Below, one piece after another: positions 1 to 5,373 of a stretch of DNA of 5,373 bases (position 1 is its first letter; every line of letters begins with the position of its first letter). The position numbers and the translations under genes are program-made. The notes below the pieces were generated by a model that did no database searches, had not been told where the DNA came from, and worked only from the letters and a program-made list of their open reading frames with translations. Source of the DNA: Candidatus Thermokryptus sp. (GTDB lineage Bacteria; Bacteroidota; Ignavibacteria; Kryptoniales; Kryptoniaceae). The stretch is from contig JAPYWO010000126.1 of the NCBI GenBank assembly GCA_028276305.1, positions 1 through 5,373 on the forward strand, in the 5' to 3' direction.

Positions 1-1142
1 AGCCATTAAGTTATGTAGCACAGTCAATCGTTGAGGGTTCAGTTCTTGCACTTTATAAATTTGATAAATACCTGACTGACGAGGAGAGGAAAAATAAGAA
101 AGTTAAAGAGGTGATTTTATTTTCACATGATGATTCAAAAGAGATAAAAGAAGGCGTCAGGGTTGCTGATATAATTTGTAGTGCTGTTTATTTCGCAAGG
201 GACCTCGCAAATGCGCCAGCGAACGAAATTTATCCTGAAACGCTTGCAAAAAAGGCGCTTGAATCGGGTAGAAGGTATGGGTATAAGGTTAAAGTTCTCG
301 GTAAGGAGCAGATTCAAAAACTTGGAATGGGTGGGTTGCTTGGCGTTAACTCTGGAAGTGCGAGACCTCCAAGGTTCATAATTATGGAATACAACGGTAA
401 TCCAAGAAGCAACGAAAGATATGTCCTTGTTGGGAAAGGGATAACTTTTGACAGCGGTGGGATTTCGCTTAAACCTGCACAAGGCATGGATGAAATGAAA
501 ATGGATATGTCGGGTGCTGCAGCTGTTATAGCAACGATGGAAGCCATCGCAAGATTAAAGTTAGCTGTTAATGTAGTTGGGCTTGTCCCGGCGACTGAAA
601 ATATGCCAAGCGGTTCGGCTTATAAACCAGGGGATATTTTGAGGACTTATTCTGGAAAAACGATTGAGGTTGACAACACGGATGCCGAAGGGAGAATTAT
701 ACTTGCCGATGCGCTTGGTTACGCTCAAAGATATAAGCCAACCGCAATAATTGACCTTGCGACTTTAACTGGGGCTTGTGTTGTTGCACTTGGTTACTTT
801 GCAACTGGAATGTTCGGAAATGATGAGCAACTTATGGAGGAGATTAAAAAGGCGGGTGAGAAAACATATGAAAGAGTTTGGCAATTGCCGACTTGGGAAG
901 AATATGACCAATTGATAAAAAGCGATGTGGCTGATGTGAAAAACACCGGCGGTAGATGGGCTGGGGCTATAACTGCTGCGAAGTTCCTTGAGAAATTCGT
1001 TGGAAATTACCCATGGGTTCATCTTGATATTGCTGGAACGGCGATGCTTGATAAGGAATATGATTATCAACCAAAGGGCGGTTCTGGAGTCGGAGTTAGA
1101 TTGCTCGTTGAATTTTTCAGGAACAAAGCGAAGAAGAAATAA
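1..1142 (+). CDS. pepA: Leucyl aminopeptidase, M17 family (5' end outside window)
   Basis: This is a cytosolic metallo-aminopeptidase that removes N-terminal residues from peptides using two metal ions; the family is usually hexameric. The frame is open from base 3 with no stop, so the gene starts upstream; the GTG at 111 is internal. Visible length is 379 residues, against about 480-500 for the family, so roughly the N-terminal 100-120 are missing. The M17 active site is complete in visible numbering: metal ligands K145, D150, D168, D227 and E229, and catalytic K157 and R231. The spacing K-x4-D, then K seven later, then D eleven later, matches bovine lens aminopeptidase K250/D255/K262/D273. 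The family signature NTDAEGR lies at 225-231, and the C-terminus has the usual GVGVRLLVEF strand. The next gene follows after 90 bases on the same strand; cotranscription is possible but not shown. Related M17 members can be called PepA or PepB, so the symbol is less sure than the family. Confidence 0.95.
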   Translation, partial: PLSYVAQSIVEGSVLALYKFDKYLTDEERKNKKVKEVILFSHDDSKEIKEGVRVADIICSAVYFARDLANAPANEIYPETLAKKALESGRRYGYKVKVLGKEQIQKLGMGGLLGVNSGSARPPRFIIMEYNGNPRSNERYVLVGKGITFDSGGISLKPAQGMDEMKMDMSGAAAVIATMEAIARLKLAVNVVGLVPATENMPSGSAYKPGDILRTYSGKTIEVDNTDAEGRIILADALGYAQRYKPTAIIDLATLTGACVVALGYFATGMFGNDEQLMEEIKKAGEKTYERVWQLPTWEEYDQLIKSDVADVKNTGGRWAGAITAAKFLEKFVGNYPWVHLDIAGTAMLDKEYDYQPKGGSGVGVRLLVEFFRNKAKKK

Positions 1143-1232
1143 GTTTTTTCATTTAGAAAAGAAAATCGCATTGAAGAATGAGCGATTGTAATTGTAGAAA
1201 CAAAATTGCAAATCCTTTTGGATTTAACATAG
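1143..1232. other. Intergenic gap with an imperfect hairpin; possible promoter region
   Basis: This 90-base AT-rich gap separates the aminopeptidase from the cysteine operon. An imperfect inverted repeat (AATCGC at 1164-1169 with GCGATT at 1182-1187, plus an inner ATT/AAT pair and a two-base bulge) could fold, but no T-run follows it on the plus strand. TCCTTTTG at 1213-1220 with TTG at 1192-1194 loosely resembles a Bacteroidota-type -7/-33 promoter (TAnnTTTG, TTTG), one base off in the -7 element. It would leave only about a dozen bases before the ATG at 1233. No good sigma-70 pair is visible. An operon promoter here is plausible but unproven. Confidence 0.25.
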
Positions 1233-2171
1233 ATGGCGTCAATTTTATCAAAAATTGGGAACACTCCGCTTTTAAAGATAAAGAAACTTGCCTCGCATTT
1301 AAAACATGTCTCAATTTATGCAAAGGCGGAGTGGTTCAATCCCGGGGGTTCGGTTAAGGACCGACCCGCTTTTTATATGATAATGGATGGCATAAAAAGT
1401 GGGCTTTTAACCAAGGATAAAATAATCATTGATGCAACGAGTGGCAATACCGGAATTGCCTATGCGATGATTGGATCGGTTCTTGGTTACAGGGTTAAAC
1501 TTGCAATTCCCAAAAATGCTAGTGTTGAGCGGATAAGGATTTTAAAAGCTTATGGAGCTGAAATTATTTTCACAGATCCGCTTGAGGGAACAGATGGGGC
1601 TCAAAAAGTTGTCAAGGAAATTGTTTCAAAGGAGCCAGAGAGATATTTCTATCCAGATCAATACAACAATGATGCGAATTGGCGTTCGCATTATGAGACG
1701 ACAGCGGTTGAGATAATAAGACAAACAAGGGGGAAGATAACGCATTTCGTCGCTGGGCTTGGGACGACGGGGACTTTTGTCGGGACGGCGAGAAGGTTAA
1801 AAGAGTTCAACCCACAAATTAAAGCGGTCGGCGTTCAACCCGATTCACCTTTCCACGGAATAGAAGGTTTAAAGCATCTTCCAACTGCTATAGTTCCTGG
1901 TATTTTTGACCCAAACATCCTTGATGAATTGATAGAGGTTTCAACTGAGGACGCTTATGAAATGGTTTTACGGCTTGCTCGTGAGGAGGGCTTACTTGTT
2001 GGTGTTTCATCCGGGGCTGTTATGTCGGCTTGTTTAAAACTAGCTCAAAAGATTGAAAAAGGCGTCATAGTGACCGTTTTCCCGGATTCCGGGGTGAAGT
2101 ATTTGAGTGAGAGTTTTTGGGAAAATAAAAATTTGGACAAAGTTGAATGGTTAAAGTATCAGCTGAAATAA
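1233..2171 (+). CDS. cysM: PLP-dependent cysteine synthase, CysM type, probably using thiocarboxylated CysO
   Basis: This 312-residue fold-type II PLP enzyme of the cysteine synthase/cystathionine beta-synthase family replaces the leaving group of an activated serine with sulfur. IGNTPLL at 8-14 is the family N-terminal motif. NPGGSVKDRPA at 36-46 carries the PLP lysine K42, and SGNTG at 70-74 binds the substrate carboxylate. The phosphate-binding loop GLGTTGT is at 175-181, and SSGA at 259-262 supplies the serine to the PLP ring nitrogen. The ATG at 1233 is the first possible start because an in-frame TAG sits directly before it; no clear ribosome site is visible. Linkage to cysO and mec points to thiocarboxylated CysO rather than free sulfide as sulfur donor. 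K214 occupies the place of R220 in M. tuberculosis CysM, a residue tied to O-phosphoserine use, but O-acetylserine cannot be ruled out. The gene overlaps mec by 25 bases. A sulfide-using CysK/CysM is the main alternative. Confidence 0.9.
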   Translation: MASILSKIGNTPLLKIKKLASHLKHVSIYAKAEWFNPGGSVKDRPAFYMIMDGIKSGLLTKDKIIIDATSGNTGIAYAMIGSVLGYRVKLAIPKNASVERIRILKAYGAEIIFTDPLEGTDGAQKVVKEIVSKEPERYFYPDQYNNDANWRSHYETTAVEIIRQTRGKITHFVAGLGTTGTFVGTARRLKEFNPQIKAVGVQPDSPFHGIEGLKHLPTAIVPGIFDPNILDELIEVSTEDAYEMVLRLAREEGLLVGVSSGAVMSACLKLAQKIEKGVIVTVFPDSGVKYLSESFWENKNLDKVEWLKYQLK

Positions 2172-2575
2172 TTGAGCTGGTGAAAAAGCACGGTGAGGAA
2201 ACATACCCCGAGGAATGTTGTGGTGTTTTAATTGGGAAATTTAATCAAGATGTGAAAGAGGTTTTTGAAGTTTTGAGGATTGAAAATTCAAAAGAGAGCG
2301 AGAGGAATCGTAGATTTTTGATAACGCCGGAAAATTATCTTATGGCTGAAAGATATTCAAAGGGGAAAAATCTTGACATTGTTGGTTTCTATCATTCACA
2401 TCCCGATCATCCATCTAAACCTTCCGACTACGATAGGGAACACGCCTTGCCGTTTCTTTCATATTTTATCGTTTCGGTTGAGAATGGGATTGCAAAAGAA
2501 ATTAACAGTTGGGTTTTGAAAGAAGACAGAAGTGGGTTTGAATTTGAGGAAATTGAGATCAAAAACAAAATTTGA
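2147..2575 (+). CDS. mec: JAMM/Mov34 zinc hydrolase, CysO-cysteine peptidase (Mec type)
   Basis: This 142-residue single-domain JAMM metallopeptidase is close in length to M. tuberculosis Mec, which cleaves cysteine from the C-terminus of CysO. The zinc motif HxH-x7-S-x2-D is intact: H83, H85, S93 and D96 in HSHPDHPSKPSDYD. The catalytic glutamate is most likely E23 in YPEECCG near the N-terminus. No signal peptide or membrane segment is seen, so it should be cytosolic. The ATG at 2147 lies inside the end of cysM. It is preferred because the helix before YPEECCG is then complete; a GTG at 2180 would cut it away. The ribosome site is weak, which suggests translational coupling to cysM. Because the neighbouring carrier ends in GGN, this enzyme may also trim the carrier precursor, as QbsD and HcyD do for their carriers; that second role is inferred. 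Confidence 0.9.
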   Translation: MVKVSAEIIELVKKHGEETYPEECCGVLIGKFNQDVKEVFEVLRIENSKESERNRRFLITPENYLMAERYSKGKNLDIVGFYHSHPDHPSKPSDYDREHALPFLSYFIVSVENGIAKEINSWVLKEDRSGFEFEEIEIKNKI

Positions 2576-2583
2576 ATTTAAAG

Positions 2584-2862
2584 ATGAAAGTTAAAGTTAT
2601 GATCCCCACGCCTTTGAGACCGTACACTGAAAATAGAGATTCGGTTGAGGTTGAAGGCAACACAGTAAGTGAATTGCTTAATGCTCTCACTCAAAAATAT
2701 CCGCAGTTGAAACGACATCTTTTCTCAGAAGATGGAAATTTGAGAAGTTTTGTTAACATTTATGTCAACGATGAAGATATAAGATATCTTGATGGAGGAA
2801 ATACAAGTGTCAAAGACGGTGATGTTGTGAGTATAGTTCCAGCGATAGCTGGTGGAAATTAA
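2584..2862 (+). CDS. cysO: Ubiquitin-like sulfur carrier protein, CysO type (MoaD/ThiS fold), with GGN C-terminus
   Basis: This 92-residue beta-grasp protein should carry sulfur as a C-terminal thiocarboxylate for cysteine synthesis. It strongly resembles M. tuberculosis CysO as I recall it: IPTPLRPYT near the N-terminus, then FVNIYVNDEDIRY, then DGDVVSIVPAIAGG at the end. The residues just before the diglycine fit the family. The oddity is one extra codon, AAT (Asn), between GGA and the TAA stop, so the encoded end is AIAGGN. Only a free terminal glycine can be adenylated, so trimming seems to be required. The ATG at 2584 is chosen over a TTG at 2572 because it gives the family N-terminus (MKVKVMIPTP) without extra residues; the TTG overlaps the mec stop. 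No strong ribosome site is present, so coupling to mec is likely. MoaD or ThiS is less likely given this gene context. Confidence 0.9.
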   Translation: MKVKVMIPTPLRPYTENRDSVEVEGNTVSELLNALTQKYPQLKRHLFSEDGNLRSFVNIYVNDEDIRYLDGGNTSVKDGDVVSIVPAIAGGN

Positions 2863-2871
2863 AATAAACAC

Positions 2872-2880
2872 GGAGGTGAT
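2872..2880 (+). promoter_or_regulatory. Strong Shine-Dalgarno site for the moeZ-like gene
   Basis: GGAGGTGAT is a nine-base perfect complement to the usual 16S rRNA 3' end. The GGAGG core ends eight bases before the ATG at 2885, which is ideal spacing. It decides the start: the in-frame GTG codons at 2852 and 2876 lie upstream of or within this site and would add residues not expected in the family. It is the only strong ribosome site in the operon. Confidence 0.88.
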
Positions 2881-2884
2881 TGAG

Positions 2885-4042
2885 ATGACCAATGCAGGTG
2901 TTGTTGAATTGAATCGTGAGGAATTTCTTAGGTACGGTCGTCATCTTATAATCCCTGAGGTTGGGCTTGAAGGTCAAAGGAGGTTAAAGTCGGCGAGTGT
3001 TTTAATAATTGGCGCAGGAGGTCTTGGCTCACCACTGGCTTTTTATTTGACAGCTGCTGGCGTTGGCAGGATTGGAATGGTTGATTTTGATGTCGTTGAT
3101 TTGTCTAATCTTCAAAGACAAATACTTCATACTACGAAGGATGTTGGTAGGTCAAAGCTTGAATCTGCACGTGAAAAACTTGAATCTTTAAATCCAAATG
3201 TCAAGATAGAGACCTATGAAATGCGTCTCACCAGCGAGAACGCCCTTGATTTGATAAAAGAATATGATATTGTTGTTGACGGGACGGATAATTTCCCTAC
3301 GCGTTATCTTGTCAACGATGCCTGTGTTTTTTTGAAGAAGCCGAATGTTTATGGGAGTATTTTCAGATTTGAGGGTCAAGTATCGGTTTTTTATGCTGAT
3401 AAAGGACCTTGCTATCGCTGTCTTTATAAAGAACCTCCACCGCCTGGACTCGTCCCAAGTTGTGCTGAAGGTGGAGTGCTTGGGGTTTTGCCTGGAATCA
3501 TAGGGACAATCCAAGCCCTTGAGACGATAAAATTAATCCTCGGTATCGGTGAACTGTTGATTGGGAAACTTTTGCTTTTCGATGCGCTTAAGATGAAATT
3601 TAGAGAGCTTAAACTAAGGAAGGATCCAGAGTGCCCGGTTTGTGGGGAAAATCCAACGGTTAAAGAGTTGATTGATTATGAGGCATTTTGCGGGATAACC
3701 CCGGAGCAAACTTTACATCAATCGGGGCTTGAAATAACACCAGAGGAATTGAAAGAAAAACTTGAAAATGGGGAGGATATTATTTTGATTGATGTTCGTG
3801 AGCCAGTTGAATATGAGATAAATAGAATTGAAGGTAGCAAGTTAATTCCACTTTCAAAGTTACCTGAAAAAGTCAACGAACTTGATCAAACGCGTGAAAT
3901 AGTTCTTTATTGTAAAATGGGTGGGAGAAGCGCTCGGGCGGTTCAACTTTTAAGAGAACTTGGTTTCACGAGAGTTAAGAACCTTGCCGGGGGTATTGAC
4001 GCATGGATTGAAAAGATTGATCCGACTATGCCACGGTATTAA
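2885..4042 (+). CDS. moeZ: E1-like adenylyltransferase-rhodanese fusion (MoeZ/MoeBR type)
   Basis: This 385-residue cytosolic enzyme should adenylate the C-terminus of a sulfur carrier and then transfer sulfur to it. The N-terminal ThiF/MoeB domain (about 8-255) has the nucleotide loop GAGGLG at 43-48. R19, R78, K91 and D135 match E. coli MoeB R14, R73, K86 and D130. The conserved cysteine is C193 in PSCAEGG, and the structural zinc pairs are C176/C179 (CYRC) and C250/C253 (CPVC). After a linker containing YEAFCGI, a rhodanese domain (about 283-380) carries active-site C343 in YCKMGGRSA and ends in the familiar DPTMPRY tail. Length is close to M. tuberculosis MoeZ (about 390). The start is fixed by the site at 2872-2880, 22 bases after cysO. 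Linkage points to CysO as partner, but MoeZ-type enzymes can serve several carriers, so MoaD or ThiS elsewhere may also be clients. Confidence 0.93.
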   Translation: MTNAGVVELNREEFLRYGRHLIIPEVGLEGQRRLKSASVLIIGAGGLGSPLAFYLTAAGVGRIGMVDFDVVDLSNLQRQILHTTKDVGRSKLESAREKLESLNPNVKIETYEMRLTSENALDLIKEYDIVVDGTDNFPTRYLVNDACVFLKKPNVYGSIFRFEGQVSVFYADKGPCYRCLYKEPPPPGLVPSCAEGGVLGVLPGIIGTIQALETIKLILGIGELLIGKLLLFDALKMKFRELKLRKDPECPVCGENPTVKELIDYEAFCGITPEQTLHQSGLEITPEELKEKLENGEDIILIDVREPVEYEINRIEGSKLIPLSKLPEKVNELDQTREIVLYCKMGGRSARAVQLLRELGFTRVKNLAGGIDAWIEKIDPTMPRY

Positions 4043-4043
4043 T

Positions 4044-4072
4044 AAAAGGCACACCCGAAGGCGTGCCTTTTT
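4044..4072. terminator. Bidirectional intrinsic terminator between convergent genes
   Basis: The arms 4044-4055 and 4060-4071 form a 12-pair hairpin with a four-base loop. On the plus strand the loop is CGAA, there is one A-C mismatch (4053/4062), and T4068-T4072 form the U-tract. On the minus strand the mismatch becomes a G-U wobble, the loop becomes C(UUCG)G, an especially stable tetraloop, and the tail reads TTTTATT. It starts right after the moeZ stop (4040-4042) and ends just before the stop codon of the convergent peptidase, so it should serve both transcripts. Confidence 0.92.
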
Positions 4073-4077
4073 AGCTT

Positions 4078-5373
4078 TCATTCAATTGAAAATTCAAACT
4101 GGGGAAATTTTGAAATTTTCAGACGAAGATCACCTTTTAATGTTGTTGAGTCAAAGCTTAACTTAACAGGGAAGTAGGGATTAATTTTATCCGGGTTTAA
4201 TTTCAATTTGATATCGCCAGTTAAAACGGATTTCGCACCTGTCACTTCAACTGGTGCGCCAAAAGCATTAACCTTATTTCCGTTCTGATCAAAGATTGTA
4301 AAGTCGTTTAAAATTGATAAATCCAAGCCGTTTGAATTTTCCCCGGACTTAAACAGAAGCTCAACCTCAACAAATTTTCTCGCAGTGTCAAACCCAGAGT
4401 AAACAACATTCTTATTTACTTTCACAACTTTAATTTCCCAACCATCGGCAAATACCCATTCATCCGTTCTGACTATCGGTTTTTTATTTGGCTCAATTCC
4501 AAGCAGATATTTATTAAACCAATCAAGGCAACGGTAAAATTCGTCAATTCTATGATTTGGTTCTCTAAAGCCGTGACCCTCGCGCGGATACCTTACAAAT
4601 TCAACCGTTTTTCCAAGATGTTTCAACGCTTGGTGCATTTCTTTTGAATTGCTTATAAATGTGTTCGGGTCCTCGTCACCGTGCAAAATTAAAACTGGCG
4701 TCTTTATATTTTTAACATAGTAGAAAGGCGAGCGTTCAAGATAAATTTTGAGATTGTTCCAATAGTAATCACCGAGGTAGTTTGGCTCCCAGCTTGGGAG
4801 ATATGAGTTGCTGTAATCGGTTATCAAGTTGAAAATTCCAAACATTGAAACAGCAGCTTTGAACCTGTCTGTCTGCGTGATAGCCCAGTTTGTCATGTAA
4901 CCGCCGTAACTTCCGCCGAAAATGCCAAGTTTGTTCTCATCGGCGATTTTAAGCTCTTTAATTATGTAATCAATTCCAGTCATAATGTCTTTAAAGTCGC
5001 CCCCACCGAGGTCCTTAAAGTTTGAAATGCCAAATTTATTTGAATACCCTGAGCTTCCTCTGAAATTCGGAGCAAAAACAATGTAACCTTCATTAGCCCA
5101 GACCTGGAAATTATAATACTGTCGGAGTGTGTTTTGAATTCTTCCATAAGGACCACCGTGAACGGCAACAAGCATCGGATATTTCTTCCCTTGCTCAAAA
5201 TTGACTGGTTTGACGAGAATCCCTTCAATTACCCAACCATCAAAACTTTTCCATTTTATAACCGTTTGTTCTCCAAATGTGAAATTTGAAAGTTGCGGGT
5301 TTAAGTCGGTTAGTTTTTTGAGTTCCCCATCTTTAAAAATGTAAATGTCAGGCGCACTTGTTTTATCTTCAAT
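4078..5373 (-). CDS. S9 family serine peptidase (prolyl oligopeptidase/acylaminoacyl-peptidase type), 5' end outside window, with C-terminal extension
   Basis: This is an alpha/beta-hydrolase peptidase of the S9 (likely S9C) group, which cleaves short peptides. The frame is open to the right edge: the residues before the ATG at 5175 (FDGWVIEG, then EQGKKYP) are normal family sequence, so that ATG is internal. 431 residues are visible; the missing 5' part should encode most of a beta-propeller. In visible numbering the oxyanion-region motif HGGPYG is at 72-77. The nucleophile S155 lies in GGSYGGYMT (codon 4909-4911), D235 in HGDEDP (4669-4671) and H267 in REGHGF (4573-4575), so the triad is complete. 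The hydrolase fold normally ends soon after the helix at DWFNKYL. Here about 140 further residues follow, rich in alternating strand-like segments and without a known catalytic motif. Export cannot be judged without the N-terminus. The gene converges on the cysteine operon and shares its terminator. Confidence 0.93.
   Translation of the reverse strand: MEDKTSAPDIYIFKDGELKKLTDLNPQLSNFTFGEQTVIKWKSFDGWVIEGILVKPVNFEQGKKYPMLVAVHGGPYGRIQNTLRQYYNFQVWANEGYIVFAPNFRGSSGYSNKFGISNFKDLGGGDFKDIMTGIDYIIKELKIADENKLGIFGGSYGGYMTNWAITQTDRFKAAVSMFGIFNLITDYSNSYLPSWEPNYLGDYYWNNLKIYLERSPFYYVKNIKTPVLILHGDEDPNTFISNSKEMHQALKHLGKTVEFVRYPREGHGFREPNHRIDEFYRCLDWFNKYLLGIEPNKKPIVRTDEWVFADGWEIKVVKVNKNVVYSGFDTARKFVEVELLFKSGENSNGLDLSILNDFTIFDQNGNKVNAFGAPVEVTGAKSVLTGDIKLKLNPDKINPYFPVKLSFDSTTLKGDLRLKISKFPQFEFSIE

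Larger units (their letters stand above)
1233..4042 (+). other. Four-gene operon for CysO-dependent cysteine biosynthesis (cysM-mec-cysO-moeZ)
   Basis: Four plus-strand genes are packed with a 25-base overlap, then gaps of 8 and 22 bases, and end at a hairpin terminator. Their products cover every protein of the carrier-bound cysteine route known from M. tuberculosis: carrier (CysO), E1 plus sulfurtransferase (MoeZ), synthase (CysM) and adduct hydrolase (Mec). In M. tuberculosis mec, cysO and cysM are adjacent in that order and moeZ lies elsewhere; here cysM comes first and the E1 is included. That the four act together is an inference from family identity plus linkage. The window does not encode the original sulfur donor or the enzyme making the activated serine. 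Confidence 0.85.

Noticed and set aside
111..113. GTG at 111 as the start of the aminopeptidase
   Set aside because: The frame is open back to base 3 and the upstream residues (SYVAQSIVEG, then LALYKFDKYL) are ordinary M17 sequence, so the gene begins outside the window.
135..547. Open frames on the minus strand opposite the aminopeptidase
   Set aside because: They sit opposite the conserved M17 catalytic region and show no recognisable domain.
1164..1187. Hairpin downstream of the aminopeptidase as an intrinsic terminator
   Set aside because: The stem is short and AT-rich with a bulge, and no T-run follows on the plus strand. A T-rich tail exists only on the minus strand, where there is no gene to end.
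2572..2583. TTG at 2572 as the cysO start
   Set aside because: It adds four residues (MNLK) ahead of the normal carrier N-terminus and has no ribosome site; ATG at 2584 fits the family better.
2852..2884. GTG at 2852 or 2876 as the moeZ start
   Set aside because: These lie upstream of or within the perfect ribosome site at 2872-2880, which is correctly spaced for ATG 2885.
3188..3514. Minus-strand open frame opposite the moeZ-like gene
   Set aside because: It lies fully opposite a well-supported coding region, resembles no family and has no ribosome site; it is a shadow frame.
2584..4042. cysO and moeZ as molybdopterin (MoaD/MoeB) or thiamine (ThiS/ThiF) genes
   Set aside because: The carrier resembles CysO (FVNIYVNDEDIRY, PAIAGG), and its neighbours are a cysteine synthase and a JAMM hydrolase, with no moa or thi genes in view.
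5173..5175. ATG at 5175 as the start of the S9 peptidase
   Set aside because: It is the Met just before the conserved LVAVHGGP strand; the frame stays open to the window edge with family-like sequence.

Overview
The window is AT-rich, tightly packed bacterial DNA (roughly 40% G+C by eye). It holds six protein genes, no RNA genes, no mobile elements and no gene-free stretch longer than about 90 bases. The taxon cannot be fixed from sequence alone. Mostly weak Shine-Dalgarno sites, an S9C-type peptidase and an M17 aminopeptidase would fit a thermophilic FCB-group bacterium (Bacteroidota/Ignavibacteria/Kryptonia-like), but this is a guess.

Layout: (1) bases 1-1142, plus strand, the catalytic C-terminal part of an M17 leucyl aminopeptidase whose N-terminus lies outside the window. 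(2) A 90-base gap. (3) Bases 1233-4042, plus strand, a four-gene operon: cysM-like PLP-dependent cysteine synthase, mec-like JAMM zinc hydrolase, cysO-like ubiquitin-fold sulfur carrier, and a moeZ-like E1 adenylyltransferase fused to a rhodanese domain. (4) A hairpin terminator at 4044-4072 that reads in both directions. (5) Bases 4078-5373, minus strand, an S9 family serine peptidase that runs off the right edge and carries an unusual C-terminal extension.

The operon is the centre of interest. By comparison with the Mycobacterium tuberculosis CysO/CysM/Mec system, its products should make cysteine on a protein carrier. The MoeZ-like enzyme adenylates the C-terminus of CysO and its rhodanese domain delivers sulfur to give a thiocarboxylate. 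CysM then transfers that sulfur to an activated serine bound to PLP, giving CysO-cysteine. Mec cuts the adduct, releasing cysteine and CysO. Here all four proteins are encoded together, including the activating enzyme.

The main surprise is that the CysO-like protein ends in Gly-Gly-Asn rather than Gly-Gly. As encoded it could not be activated, so it probably needs one-residue trimming. The adjacent JAMM hydrolase is the obvious candidate, as with QbsE/QbsD and HcyS/HcyD. If so, a single JAMM enzyme would both mature the carrier and release the product.
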